DNA of 64,000 nucleotides from Imbricaverruca yamaguchii (lineage: Eukaryota; Arthropoda; Thecostraca; Neoverrucidae), in NCBI GenBank assembly GCA_034440575.1, contig JAOTOL010001624.1, forward strand, positions 2,521,501 through 2,585,500. The letters are read 5' to 3'. Under the pieces are notes generated by a model, which saw only the letters and a program-made list of their open reading frames with translations, did no database searches and was not told where the DNA came from. Positions 23,383 to 35,353 of this stretch are shown here, piece after piece (the stretch's first letter is position 1; every line of letters starts with the position of its first letter). Both the position numbers and the translations under genes were made by a program.

Positions 23383-23790
23383 GTAAACATGAACTTTTCC
23401 TTCCTCTGGATTCTGTGCCACGCCAACATCCCAGATAATGAAGAAGCAGAATGACTTGCAGAGCAAGCCTTACCTTTGACCATTTACCCCATCATGGAAT
23501 ATATGGTAGATGACTGCAAAGCAATCCTGCAACGCTACATTCGCCAACATCACGAGAACATGTGGGCGCAACACAACTCAACACAACACAAATCCAGCCA
23601 TACCCACACCAAACAAACGGTAGGCACGTGGAACACGACAAGCCAATCTCACCGATGAAAAGAGGTCATCCTCACTAGACTTTGAACTGGTCGCATGCAA
23701 CTAGCACAGCCTCAATTACAGGGTGACCAATATTCAACACTTCACTGTGACACCTGCAACAACACATGAACCCGCGCCGTCTCTCCGGTC
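23383..23790 (+). pseudogene. Decayed LINE, RNase H and C-terminal region
   Basis: One frame starting at 23383 reads FLWILCHANIPDNEEAE, the RNase H signature usually seen as W-I-P-S-H-V-G-I-x-G-N-E-x-A-D, then a stop, then LAEQALPLTIYP. Further on come KEVILTRL, a stop, TGRMQLAQPQL and HCDTCNNT, which match the conserved C-terminal block of RNase H-bearing LINEs (I or Jockey groups) with its Cys residues. There is no frameshift over about 390 bp, but there are in-frame TGA codons at 23452, 23656, 23683 and 23767. The last catalytic acid appears as Glu instead of Asp. The element is therefore dead; its 5' parts are not identifiable upstream. Confidence 0.85.
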
Positions 23791-23801
23791 AGATCATTAC
23801 A

Positions 23802-24455
23802 CCCTGTCTCGGGGGGGATAGTAACCCCCTCTAAAATCCAAACTAAGCGTTGCACGGAAACGTAAGAGGTGTCATCGGAAAGCGCTCGACGAGTAGGGTT
23901 CGGATCCACCCCGAAACAATTTCTCCCAAAAGTGACGTCACCAGGGGACTAGATATCTGTATCCGCTAAATTTCAAAACTTTGCGTTTTCGAGTTTTCTT
24001 TAATTTTCCTTTTCCAAATGGTAGAGCAGACCGAGAAACGTTGTTGGAAGTTAACTTTCCCTAATAAAAAATGCTTACTTTAGCCAGAATCTTCTATTTG
24101 AACCGCAATTGGCAAATATGGAAAATTTATATGCAGTCAAAAACGAAAAAAAAAATTCACTCGTAAATTTTGTTGCATTCCTAAAGATAAGCAAACGCTG
24201 AAAGTTAGTTTCATTAAAATATCTGTATCCGTTAAAGCGTGACGACTGGTTGAACATTTTTGGAGGTGACCTCACTTGACCTTGATTAACTCGTTGACCC
24301 TAGATGACCTGACTTCCAAATTTTGAAACAGCATGCCAAATTTATGTGGAAAAAGGTATGTTAAATTTGGGCGCGCTACCGCGCGCCGTTCGTCCACTAT
24401 CCGCAGAAAACCTGAGGGGGGCGGTTGAAGACCCCCTTCCCCGAGACGGGAAGGG
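23802..24455. mobile_element. Candidate non-autonomous element with imperfect terminal inverted repeats
   Basis: The left end CCCTGTCTCGGGGGGG and the reverse complement of the right end, CCCTTCCCGTCTCGGGG, share CCC and GTCTCGGGG. The ends enclose 654 bp without coding capacity. Inside, ATATCTGTATCCG followed by C/T and TAAA occurs twice in direct orientation, near 23950 and near 24220. A GTGACGTCAC palindrome lies near 23933. It abuts the LINE remnant on the left. No clear target-site duplication is visible, so a satellite fragment or fold-back element is also possible. Confidence 0.4.
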
Positions 24456-24569
24456 TTAAGCACAGGTGACATCTTGTTAGGCTGTAGTGGCCTTAACTCT
24501 CAAAGACAACAACTTAAGGCCTTCTGCCAAATAGAGGGTGTCACCCTGTTGCTTACATCGCTTCTTGGT

Positions 24570-24645
24570 AACAAGCCATTTGAACAAGGTAACAAGCCAT
24601 TTGAACAAGGTAACAACCCAAGGAACTTGGTAACAAGCCATTGCT
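24570..24645. repeat. 21 bp minisatellite, about 3.5 copies
   Basis: GGTAACAAGCCATTTGAACAA is repeated, with a diverged third unit GGTAACAACCCAAGGAACTT. Confidence 0.9.
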
Positions 24646-27600
24646 TACATCGCTTCCGGAACTACAAGTGCCATTTGAATGTATGTACGCCACAAAACTA
24701 GTAGGAGCATTGTGTAGACACCGCACCACCAACACTCACTTCAACACGCTATGCGTGCCTGGAAACACTCCTAGGAAACACGTAAATAGCCATTCCTGAA
24801 TGGATTCGGACGTACATGAGCCGATTTCCTTTCCAATTAGAAATAAATGGTTGCCTAGCGATGCTGTCGAACGTAGATGAGTCGACTTGCTTTAGGAAAA
24901 CAAAAAGAAGAAAAATAAATTAGCATCACGCAAAACGACTGCCCAGAGGAACCATTTGATGTAGATGATCCCATTTACCTTGCAATTCACGACGTAAAAC
25001 GGCTACCTAGCGGTACAGCGGGCGTAAATGAACCGAATTGCAAAACACCGTCCTAACACAACTGACAGCCCTGCATGGCATGTTTAACTAACCCTCTACT
25101 AGCAATTAACACGCGGCGACCGGCATAATAGGCGGTGTAGACAATTACCTCCTTGTTCGCACAGTAAAGATTGGAGAATACAGATAGCAGTTATTCGCAA
25201 GGATCCGTGGACGTTCGTAAGAGATCGTAGACGTTCATAAAGGCCCGTAAGCATTCGCAAGAACTCTTAGGCGATATTCGGACCCAGCAGCAGCTCCGGC
25301 GGCTATGCATATAAAGCGCAGCCGAATTTTCTATCTTCGCCATGGCGGTCCCATGAACGAATACGTGCGGCCCGCTAGCAACCTAAGGCCAGTGGAAACC
25401 TATATGATTATATATAGGTATAGTTTGTATGATAATTTTATATAATTATTATAATTTATATTATAATTTGTAATGGGTGCAATTAATATATATAAGTGCA
25501 TCATCAACAATGGCAAATAGTTATATTGCTGATAAATACATGTGGCTTTGAAGTTTATCAAAGCATGCAAGTACTTTCCCGATCTAATTTTTAAGCCTGA
25601 AGTAATAGCCAACCTTGTAACTTCTTTTGTAATCTGGTATCTAATGTAGAACACAATTTATTCGATATGGGCGTGATCCAACGGGCACTTTTGGTCTTCG
25701 ACATCATTTTCTGCCCGAAAATTGGTGCATTTAAAAATAGGTGAGCGATGTGACATGTCATTAATTGCCTTACGAATTGGTAACTTGCAACATCGACTTC
25801 CGCTACAATCTTCTCGTTTCATACTGCGATATCAGCTAGAAAGTCTATATTCAGACTCCTCCCACGCACGCATGACTGCGAAGCCTTGCAATTACTCTTC
25901 ACTTATTAACTGCGCGCTTAATTACGAGTCAATTTGGAGCGCTCGGGAAAATTTAGATGGAGTTTGCCCATGTCACGATCCACCGACACGCATGAAATTT
26001 AGTCCGGGAATCTGGCACCGCCAGTTTTAATTGCATGCCTCATTTCAGAACATACTAAGACGCCGCAGTCCAGTTAGTTATTTGTAAATTGAATAGTTTG
26101 AACACACGGGCTCGCAAAGTCTGGTCCCCAACAAAAGCATGAAAGCTCGGAAGCCTGGTGACCAAATGCCATGCAACACTCCTGAACTCAGACAACACAT
26201 TCTCTAATGAAGTTTCAGGCAGAGTTTGTCCTGCCGATGAAGCTGTGAGTATGTTGGTGAAAAATACAGATTAAAGCGAATCATAGTATTCTGAACCACA
26301 CCTTGCTAAGCACTTTGCTCACCAATCTCTAAGCCTGGTTGGTACGCTGGACATTTCCTGTATTCCCGCGGTTTTACAACATTTTGGCCAGAAAGTATGC
26401 TTTGAAGAAGTTTGAATTTAGCCCCACACCCCACAGTGTTAGGCGATTGGCCGAGTAAGCAAACCACGTGGTACGTCTTCTGACTTCCTGCGATATGTGG
26501 CGCGAAGGCTGGGTGAAGATTTATTCACAACTGACTGAATGCCATCAGGAATTCAATCATCATCTCGGTGTCCCTTCTCTGATGAATTCTATAGAATACG
26601 CTGTGATTTGATCTATGCAGGTAAGCGATTTTTGTGTGCGAGGTGATTCGGTGCTTCACTTAATTCGTGTTTAAACAAGATTGAAGGTTTTGTTTAAGGT
26701 TTCGCAGAGTTATTGATTACGCCGGCACCTTATTCAAGCACTTGCCTTTTATGCAATGGGGTACACCTACTAAATTAAAGAATTACTTGTGCTGCATTTG
26801 CATGACTCGATTTATGTGAATCTCTACCTACAACGAATTGGCACTTCGAAATATATATTTAAGGTATTCAATTATTATTATTTAAGTGTTTAGGTTGTCA
26901 TTTAATCTCTAAAACTTGTTTTTTTTTGTAAAGCTCTAAAGTTTAATCTAAAGTTTTTTTTTGTAAAGGAGTTTGGTGTGCTCTGTGAATTCAGGTGCGA
27001 CAATGACCGGTGACCATAGAGAAGTAAATCAAAATATCGGTGTTGCATGGCAGCAGCAATACTTCGATTGGTATTGCACCAGCAATACCCAAAGTATGCA
27101 ATCTTCCAGCACAAAGGCGGCGCCACTCCTAAGGAAGGGACTGCACGTTGTCGTATGAACTGAGAGCGCAGAGACCAATACCGCCATTATCTCTGCAAAT
27201 TGTTGACGATATTGCGCGTGATCAAACTGTAACCAGCCTATCCCATCTGACTGGAGAAGCCAACGCAGGATCAAGGGCATGAGTTGGGGTGGATTCCAGT
27301 TTGCCACCACAGGATGGAACTGAGACGCAACACCTGATGTGAAGGGAACCATGTGGTGGCCGTGTGGCTACAGACTCCTATCGAGCAACACCGGCTGTGA
27401 TGCCGACCATGTCGTGGTAGCGTGGCTACAGATTTCCGCCACCAAAAATCCGTCTGCGCACTCTAACGTTGTCGGATTTGCGTAATGTCAAAAATTAAGC
27501 CCACGCTACATAAAAGGGATACTATCTTCAGCCCATCTTTTAACCACTGATAACAAGATCGTTTAAATTCTGTCCTACTAAAAGCAGCTCGTGGATGAGT

Positions 27601-27917
27601 GTGACAAGGTGCTTTATAAGGCAATGAGCTTAAACCACCTGAAAATAACGGAAATATCCGGGTGCTGGTTCTTTCAGAGCTGCTCCTTGTTCTAGACAAA
27701 TTTACAATGGAGTCAGGATGATTCCAGCAATTCCATGAGAATGATGTAGAAATAGGCAGCGCTCGGTAAAGTGTGCTGACCGCGGTGAGTCTTCACAGGC
27801 ATAATGCGTGACAAAATAGGCAAAGTTTTACGTTTTAATCGCTGGGTCCCGCTTAGATATCTAAGTTTCACCGAGTACATTGACCAACTTCATATATCCA
27901 GTCAGAGGAACCCAGTT
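24646..27917. other. AT-richer intergenic sequence, no gene recognised
   Basis: No long open frame, no domain and no tandem array. TATAAAG at 25310-25316 is followed by CGCCATGGCGG, but the frame after that ATG stops within five codons, so it is not called as a promoter. Confidence 0.55.
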
Positions 27918-27997
27918 CAATATCCTACATTTGCAAATTTCAGTGTTCTACAAGGATTGTCTTGTAGAACGCTGAAACTTTCAAATGTAGGATATTG
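27918..27997. other. Long hairpin: 37 bp arms, 6 nt loop
   Basis: The left arm 27918-27954 and right arm 27961-27997 are reverse complements at 34 of 37 positions, separated by GATTGT. An RNA from either strand would fold into an approximately 80 nt stem-loop. It may be a pre-miRNA-like hairpin, a tiny fold-back element, or an inverted duplication artefact. Confidence 0.9.
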
Positions 27998-28318
27998 AAC
28001 AGTACACTATCACTTTGGCGAGCACATCATACGGTACGAAGGTATCCGGATTTCCTCAATGTGTATATATTTCCCCACATGGAATTAACTGCTCACAAGT
28101 CGCATCACCAGGGCATTCCAATGCCACACTGACATGATATAATCAGTGTAGATTCGCTACCAGCACCACATACTGCAAAGCAAGCACCGCTAATCAGCGT
28201 AGATCGGCTACCAGCACCGCGTACTGGAAGGCAAGCACCACCGGAACTCCGATCTGCGCTGCTCGGGACGGACGTGAATCTGCCAAGACGCGCGCAGCAG
28301 CGGCTGTACGACGGCCGG

Positions 28319-28617
28319 TGTTTTCTGCGGCGTTTCTGGCCGCCGGCCGCCGGCGTTTTCTGCGGCGTTTCTTGCCGCCGGCCGCCGGTGTTTTTTTCTG
28401 CTCCGGCGTTTTCTGCGGGTTCTTGCCGCCGGCCGCCGGCGTTTTCTGCGGCGTTTCTTGCCGCCGGCCGCCGGCGTTTTCTGCGGCGTTTCTTGCCGCC
28501 GGCCGCCGGCGTTTTCTGCGGCGTTTCTTGCCGCCGGCCGCCGGTGTTTTCTGCGGCGTTTCTTGCCGCCGGCCGCCGGTGTTTTCTGCGGCGTTTCTTG
28601 CCGCCGGCCGCCGGCGT
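28319..28617. repeat. 35 bp minisatellite, about 8 copies
   Basis: GTTTTCTGCGGCGTTTCTTG followed by CCGCCGGCCGCCGGC recurs every 35 bp (28441, 28476 and so on). A shortened, altered unit lies near 28390-28430. The unit is CpG-rich and sits upstream of a TATA-like site. Confidence 0.95.
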
Positions 28618-28720
28618 GCGCCTATTCAGCGCAGTGGCCAGCGCCGCGAGACCACAGCGTGCGGCCAGCGGCCGTCGCGCCTCGCCGCGGTACAGCGCCG
28701 CGTCAGCTCGGGCACCGGCT

Positions 28721-28858
28721 TATATACGAGACCTCTCCATCACACGGAACGGGTGGTCCGACCATTAACTGCACCCAAATGGCGGCCAGTGCTACCTTGC
28801 TGGCCGTTACCCTTTTCCCGGAGAGTTCGCCGGCGAAAAGAACGCGCTTTGCGTGAGA
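28721..28858 (+). promoter_or_regulatory. Weak candidate promoter and short first exon
   Basis: TATATACG at 28721-28728 lies 58 bp before an ATG at 28779 in the context CCCAAATGGCGGCC, which resembles the YY1-type start-site motif. The frame MAASATLLAVTLFPESSPAK runs a few more codons to a TGA that overlaps a possible GTGAGA donor at about 28853. CpG-rich flanks agree with a gene start. The peptide matches nothing I recognise and the initiator is poor. Confidence 0.2.
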
Positions 28859-28859
28859 A

Positions 28860-30209
28860 CCGTGGCCTCACGTTGACGTGCGTTGCCTGAGCTATAGACG
28901 TAAATGTAAAAATATGCGTTCACGCATGTTTTTTTCGGGTGTAAATTGGACGTCGATCGATGATGATTTTTTATATAGAACGGCTGGATCTTGGTGTTCG
29001 ATCTCTTGTTAGTGTATGCCTAAGTTCCTGCGACAAGAGGTATTTCGGTCTTCGTTTTGCAGGAGAACGGTCATAACGAGGCCTTGCAAACATGTATGTC
29101 GTTCATTTCCACCTTTGATCATGACCATCATCTCACACAAGAGCACGTTGGATGCTGAAATCAAATATTTTGATCTTGGTTTGTCAGGAGAATAAAATCG
29201 GAAGTAGCAACTGTTTAAAGCACATGTACTACGTTTTAACATTTTACAATAATTAGAGGCCACAGATCTTTGTTTTCATCCTTGAACACGTCTTTGATTC
29301 CTTGACCATTGGCCAGGATAACAACACACGTGTTTTGCCTCTGGTGCTCGTCAGCGACTAGTGGTCGAAGAATGGGACATGTATTTTGGGAAGCATGCTT
29401 TCTGGATTTCCTTCTCGCCTGACAAACGCAGCTCGAACTATTATTACCTCTCTAAGAACTTCCTGATGTCGATTTATAGCAGCTGTTTGCTCATTTGATT
29501 GCATTCATTGCAACTGCATATCAGGTCGGAACAATATTCTTTTCTCCGTAAAAAAACTAGTATAGACCTTCATTTTAAATGCTACCATGTCATGCTTCTG
29601 TTACTGCACTCATGCATTCAGGAAGTGCCAAAAATGCCAACTAGGGCTCTGGTCGCGTGGTTATAGATTACAGGATCCTTACAGCATGACTTGGAGTATT
29701 TCTACTTCCTTTTAAATTGAGTTGTATCTAACTGGAAGTACATGTGATCATGAAAGGCGTTGAATATTGATTGAAACCATACGCCAACGTCGAACAAGCA
29801 ATTCGTCCATTCTTCCCGACGATGTTCTCAGCAAACGTCCAGGAATAGGATAGAACACAATGCAGAACACGACGCAAAAAAAACGGTCTGCGCTGGTACC
29901 AATCGTGGCTGCACTGGCATGAACGTGTCTTGCACAGACCTCACAATGCATACGTACAATATGCATGTTACCGTCAGTGTTTTGTGCACATTAGCTGTCC
30001 GCTTCGTGTAAGTTATCACACCACTACACGAACAACATCAATTTGACTCATCTGGGAACCATTTCACGCTTCGCATGTCATATGTTCGATCTTCACAATC
30101 CGGCTTCTCCACGTGATCAGATGGTAAAAATCACGTGTCTTGTGATCACGTGAGCGACAGCATTGGGAGAACGGACATCTCGTAACGTCTTAGTAGGCCT
30201 GGTGGTCTC
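28860..30209. other. No recognised gene
   Basis: AT-richer, apparently unique sequence without repeats or domains. Confidence 0.55.
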
Positions 30210-30770
30210 TTTCCTTCCTCCTCTCCCTCTCCCTCTCCCTCTTCCTCTCCCTCTCCCTCTGCCTATCCGTCACCCTCTCCCCCCTCTCTCTCTCTCTTTC
30301 TGTATCTCTCCCTCTCCCTCTCCCACTCTTTCCCTCTCACTCTCCCTCTCCTTCTCCCTCTCCCTCTCCCTCTCTTTCCCTCTCCCTCTCCCTCTCTTTC
30401 TCCCTCTCCCTCTCCTTCTCCCTCTCCCTCTCCCTCTCCCTCTTCTCCCTCTCCCTCTCCCTCTCCTCTTCTCCCTCTCTCCTCTCCCTCTCCTCTCCTC
30501 TCCTTCCCTCTCCCTTCTCCTCTCCCTCTCCTCTCCCTCTCCCTTCCTTCTCCTCTCTCCCTCTCCCCTCTCCTTCTCTCCCTCTCCCTCTCCCTCTCTC
30601 TCCTCTCTCCTTCCATCACCATCTCCATCTCCATCTCCTGTCCATCTCCCTCTCCATCTCCATCCACATCTGCCTCCCCGTCCCCTCCTCCCCATCTCAA
30701 TTCCCATCTCTTCCTTTCTTCTCTTCTCTTCATCTCTCTTCACTTCCTTCTCTCCTCCTCTTCTTCTTCT
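30210..30770. repeat. Polypyrimidine tract (CCCTCT-rich, imperfect)
   Basis: Almost pure C and T on the plus strand, mostly CTCCCT and CTCTCC units with length variation, ending in TCTTCTTCTCT before the pure hexamer array. Confidence 0.96.
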
Positions 30771-31286
30771 CTTCATCTTCATCTTCATCTTCATCTTCAT
30801 CTTCATCTTCATCTTCATCTTCATCTTCATCTTCATCTTCATCTTCATCTTCATCTTCATCTTCATCTTCATCTTCATCTTCATCTTCATCTTCATCTTC
30901 ATCTTCATCTTCATCTTCATCTTCATCTTCATCTTCATCTTCATCTTCATCTTCATCTTCATCTTCATCTTCATCTTCATCTTCATCTTCATCTTCATCT
31001 TCATCTTCATCTTCATCTTCATCTTCATCTTCATCTTCATCTTCATCTTCATCTTCATCTTCATCTTCATCTTCATCTTCATCTTCATCTTCATCTTCAT
31101 CTTCATCTTCATCTTCATCTTCATCTTCATCTTCATCTTCATCTTCATCTTCATCTTCATCTTCATCTTCATCTTCATCTTCATCTTCATCTTCATCTTC
31201 ATCTTCATCTTCATCTTCATCTTCATCTTCATCTTCATCTTCATCTTCATCTTCATCTTCATCTTCATCTTCATCTTCATCTTCAT
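30771..31286. repeat. CTTCAT hexamer array, 86 perfect copies
   Basis: I see no substitution or indel in 516 bp of CTTCAT. The hexamer has no stop codon in any of the six frames, so open frames of FI, KM and similar dipeptides run through it; none is a gene. Confidence 0.99.
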
Positions 31287-31345
31287 CTCTATCTCTATTT
31301 CAATATCTAGCTATATCTCTATCTCTATCTCTGTTCCAGTCTCTG
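31287..31345. repeat. CTCTAT-type decaying edge of the hexamer array
   Basis: CTCTAT and ATCTCT units, with a few substitutions, form the right edge of the pyrimidine-rich tract. Confidence 0.9.
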
Positions 31346-32475
31346 TCCGTCTCTTTCAGGCTGCCAGGGTGTTCGATGACCATTCGACGACGGGCATTAG
31401 GGATCACCGGCGGTGACGCTCATGTATATTTGAAATAATTTGTCGTACTATGTGGTCGACGTGTAGGGTCACAGCCTCCCAGCCCTTCACCAGCTGACCG
31501 CAGTGCAGTGCAGTTAGAGTGAGTTTGCAGATAAGTCATAGTCCACGCCGTCTGTGTAGACGTCTTGGAGAATCGGAGAGGTATTCATCCTTTATTCTGT
31601 GATACGTTTGGCATGACACCAACTGACCAATATCCAGTCGGAGGTGAAGAGTCCTATTGATCTGAGGGAACGCTGCGCCCCCCGGGTCTACTTCTTGAAC
31701 ATTGAACGGTCAAGTTCATCGTCTCGTTGGCTTATGTTCATGTGATATGTGGCATTTTAAATTATGCGCGCATAATGCTTCGTATTGGAGTTTAGGGGCG
31801 CATCGACTACATCGGTCATGCAGCTCATAATGCTTCGTAAATCCCACAAAAGTCATAAATGTCATGACACCCCACTACATTTTAAATATGTCAGCCAAAT
31901 TGTGAGAAGACAAATGTATAAGCACATGAACATTATCAGTTACGCAGGTATTGTTTTCTGATACTGATACTGTTATTAATATTGATTTACAGGTACTGAT
32001 TAATGAATAAATGCTGTTCCATTTCCCTCTATATTTGAAAGCTCATTCTTCTCCCCGACACATTTTTTTGTTACGACGCCGCACCCATGTCATCAGAGAC
32101 CATTGGCCGATGGCCGGTGACGAGTCACGGATGCCTGGAAGGCTTGACACACCTGCTCGTGACGAATGTCTCAATTATCCGGACGGTACGCCTGTTGTCC
32201 GACGCCGACGTGTCCGAGCAGCGCGCCGGTCTCCGGGCGTTCTGCGCGCCGGGCGTCCGGCCGGTCCAGCGGACGCCCACGCCGCGCGGACGTCGCCCCG
32301 GGAGCGCTGCGCTCCGCCACGCCTCGGCCGGACGTGGACGCTGTGCGCGGCGGCTCGCTGCACCGCCGACGGCCCTAAAGCCGCGCCGTCGGACGTCGTA
32401 AAACGCGATGGCATTTCGATGGGATGTCCAGCGGACGCGACGAGCGGCCGACGGCGGCGCCCGCCAGTGGCCGGC
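31346..32475. other. No recognised gene; CpG-rich patch at the right
   Basis: 31346-32050 is ordinary sequence. 32180-32475 is strongly CpG-rich and supports overlapping open frames in several phases, which is what composition alone predicts. A gene 5' end is possible but nothing decides it. Confidence 0.5.
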
Positions 32476-32479
32476 GGTC

Positions 32480-32750
32480 GGTGTCGGGGGCGGTGTCGGG
32501 GGCGGTGTAGTCTGCAGAGGTCATGGCCCCCCCCGGCCGGTCAGTGTCGGGGCGGTGCCAGAGTCAGGGGAGGTACCGGCGCCCCTCCCCCCCCCCACCC
32601 CACCCCCACCCCCAGTGCCTGCTGGTCAGTGTCGGGGGCGTTGTCGTCGGCGGAAATGAGGGGGAGGGAGCACCCCCCCCCCCCCTTCCACCCCAGTGGA
32701 AGCCGGTCAGTGTCGGGGGCGGTGTCGTCGACAGAGGTCAGGGGGTTGCG
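32480..32750. repeat. About 95 bp repeat, 3 diverged copies, with C-rich runs
   Basis: GGTCAGTGTCGGGGGCGGTG or close variants recur about three times, near 32540, 32620 and 32705, with AGAGGTCA or GAAATGAG and long C runs between them. Confidence 0.8.
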
Positions 32751-33243
32751 ATGCATCATTGAGTCTGGTGGGATGGTGCGGCTGGCTATCAGCAGCGACG
32801 CCGGTCATAGCGACACGCAGGCTGCCCCGCTGGCAGTTGGAGGTGCCGGGTGTTGTGCCGCCAGGTGGCTGGAGAGCGACAGGAAGAGAGCATTGTCGGC
32901 TGCCGACCCTTGCTCTTGCTGAGAGCCTGGATCCGCGCTTCAAGACCACGGTGGCGTTTGGGTGGGAAGAACGCTTGGCGCCTTGGATGATGGACGGACA
33001 TGTTGGCTGAGAGTGTACCGCTTCCCACGCCCGCACCGCCCGTCATGGGCTGCCGATGACACTGGGGATTGAGGCGGACCCTGTCGATGAATGCCGCAGC
33101 TTTCTGAACGACCAGAGACGGAAGGCGGAAGTATGATGCAGTGAGCAATCTCATGTAGATACGCACTAATGTCTAGAATGTAGAAGGGTCCAGCGGTGGC
33201 CCTGTCAGCACACGGGACTTCGTGCCGTACACACAACGACGAT
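32751..33243. other. No recognised gene
   Basis: No repeat or domain identified in this interval. Confidence 0.5.
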
Positions 33244-33602
33244 GTTTAACACGCGCCCTGGAGGGTAGGGAGGGGGCTAAATCCGCCCACCCTCCGGTTT
33301 TTCGTACATAACTCCGGATTTTACCGGTCGATATACGCCATTTTTGCGTACCTGCAATTGACCGGCGGCTCGCTTAAGGTAAGAAAAACATACATAATTT
33401 TTTCCCGAGTTTTTTTAGTTCGTTTTTTATTATTAGCGCCAGACCACAAAAATCGGCGCTGATGCGCTTCTCGTATATTGGCAAAAGTGAAGTGTTCTTG
33501 GCAACACCAGCGACTTGTTTGATATATATTGTTATGCTATATAATTTCAAGATCATGTTAGGTCACCAAGGTCAAGTCAGGTCAAGTTCATGACAGGTTA
33601 AT
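33244..33602 (+). repeat. About 360 bp interspersed repeat, copy 1
   Basis: It starts TTTAACACGCGCCCTGGAGG and ends GTCAAGTTCATGACAGGTTA. It shares long blocks with 46381-47043: the CCG(A/G)TTTTTCGT block, CCGGTCGATATACGCC, AGCGCC with 14 bases then GGCGCT (33435-33440 and 33455-33460), ACTAGCGACTTGTTTGAT-like sequence, and AGGTCA half sites at 33560, 33569 and 33579. No coding capacity is apparent. Confidence 0.88.
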
Positions 33603-34986
33603 GGAACCGAACTTGGTCAAGAGGAATCGTCTCTGGTCCGTGACCCGATTCACGCGGCGTCGCTGCTGTTGAACACGACGCCCGGCGCGGATTCCTCGGG
33701 GGCATCCTCGCCCGTTCAGGTGTGATGGGCGGCGCCGCTCCTCTGCATCCGCGCGGCAGTCGCCACCAGCCCGCCTCATGACCGGCACAGCTGCTCCCTC
33801 CGACTACGGGCTGGCGCCGCTCCTGTCCAGCAACCAGCGCGGGCCGCAACCACATCCCCGCCCCCGCCCCGGCAGCAGGTCGGGCAGAGAGAACAGGACC
33901 CGGCAGACCGCAGTCGGTCGTGCCGATTGGCGGAGCGTCACACTACACCTCTTCGCGGACCGGTAGAGGGTGGAGCCACCGGGCGTGACGCTTCCCATGC
34001 AACGTTTGCGAACATCCAGCGACAAGGTAGCGCGACACAAGATCAGTAAAAATAGCTACGGCGGTGGAAACCGCAACATGAAAAGTGACTTACCCGGTCA
34101 CTCGTGTCAAGAACTTGACCATGCACAGTTTCGCAGTCGGGAGTCACCTGAAAAAATCACGCAAGCAATGGAGCGTAAGACGCCACGGACGCCATATACA
34201 AGCGCCGAAGGACGAATTCAGTCTTCCCATCAGCCACACCGAGCGCGGCGCTTATCCGCGCCGCGTTGTCACCGATCAGCCGCTCCGCGAACGAGCAGCC
34301 CAGCGAAGCGGGCGCCCCTTACGTCACGCTGACGTACCACAATGCCCGACCGGACCGGAGCGCCAGCATCTCGGCTGGAGACCGCGCGAGGGTGCACAAC
34401 ACAGAGCCGACGACACCCACGCGCCGGGCGACTCTTTTGATCGAACCCCCGGCGCGAGTGCCGGTCGAACGAGCGCCGGCCGGCGCCGGGCCGGCGGGGG
34501 AGCACGCCTCGCTGGCCACCCTCACCTCTGTTTGGTGTCGTCCCCGGGCCGCGTAACTGCCGCCCTGTGCGCTTGGCCGGCGCGACGAGGAGGCCGATCC
34601 GCCCCCTGTGGCAAATTGAAACGGTATCTGTCAATTAGCGCAAACGGATCGGTCACGAAGCCGAACGGAAGAAAAGGCGCGACCAGCAGAATAATAGTCG
34701 CGGACACGAGCCGGGCACTACAGTCGCCACCGCAGCCGTCCTCGGAGCGCGTGCAGTCGCATATGCCGTCTCGTTTGCTCGTGAATAAATGCAAGGAGGT
34801 TCGCTCAGCCGGCTGTCTATTCCAAAATTTATTTCTATGTCCGTTATGCCTTCATTTGATAGATGTTTTCCAAGTAAAGCAGGTTACTTGACAGCCTGTG
34901 ACCTGTGCTTTCCACATAACGGCGAGGTTTGTGTTTGTGTTTGTCTGAATGGACGGCGAGGTTTGCGGCGGGTGGGGCATGGTTTG
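33603..34986. other. CpG-rich patches without a recognised gene
   Basis: 33640-33960 and 34200-34770 are CpG-rich and give long open frames (for example 34085-34888) that match no family and overlap others on the opposite strand. AATAAA at 34782 could be a polyadenylation signal, but no gene can be attached to it. Confidence 0.45.

Positions 34987-35353
<367 letters not shown>

Noticed and set aside
30163..31416. 417-codon plus-strand and 338-codon minus-strand frames
   Set aside because: Pure translations of CCCTCT and CTTCAT repeats.
32011..32922. 303-codon open frame in a CpG-rich patch
   Set aside because: No domain, low-complexity Arg/Pro/Ala composition, overlapping frames on both strands, and it runs into a tandem repeat.
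34085..34891. 268-codon open frame
   Set aside because: No recognisable domain; GC-rich composition removes stop codons in several frames.
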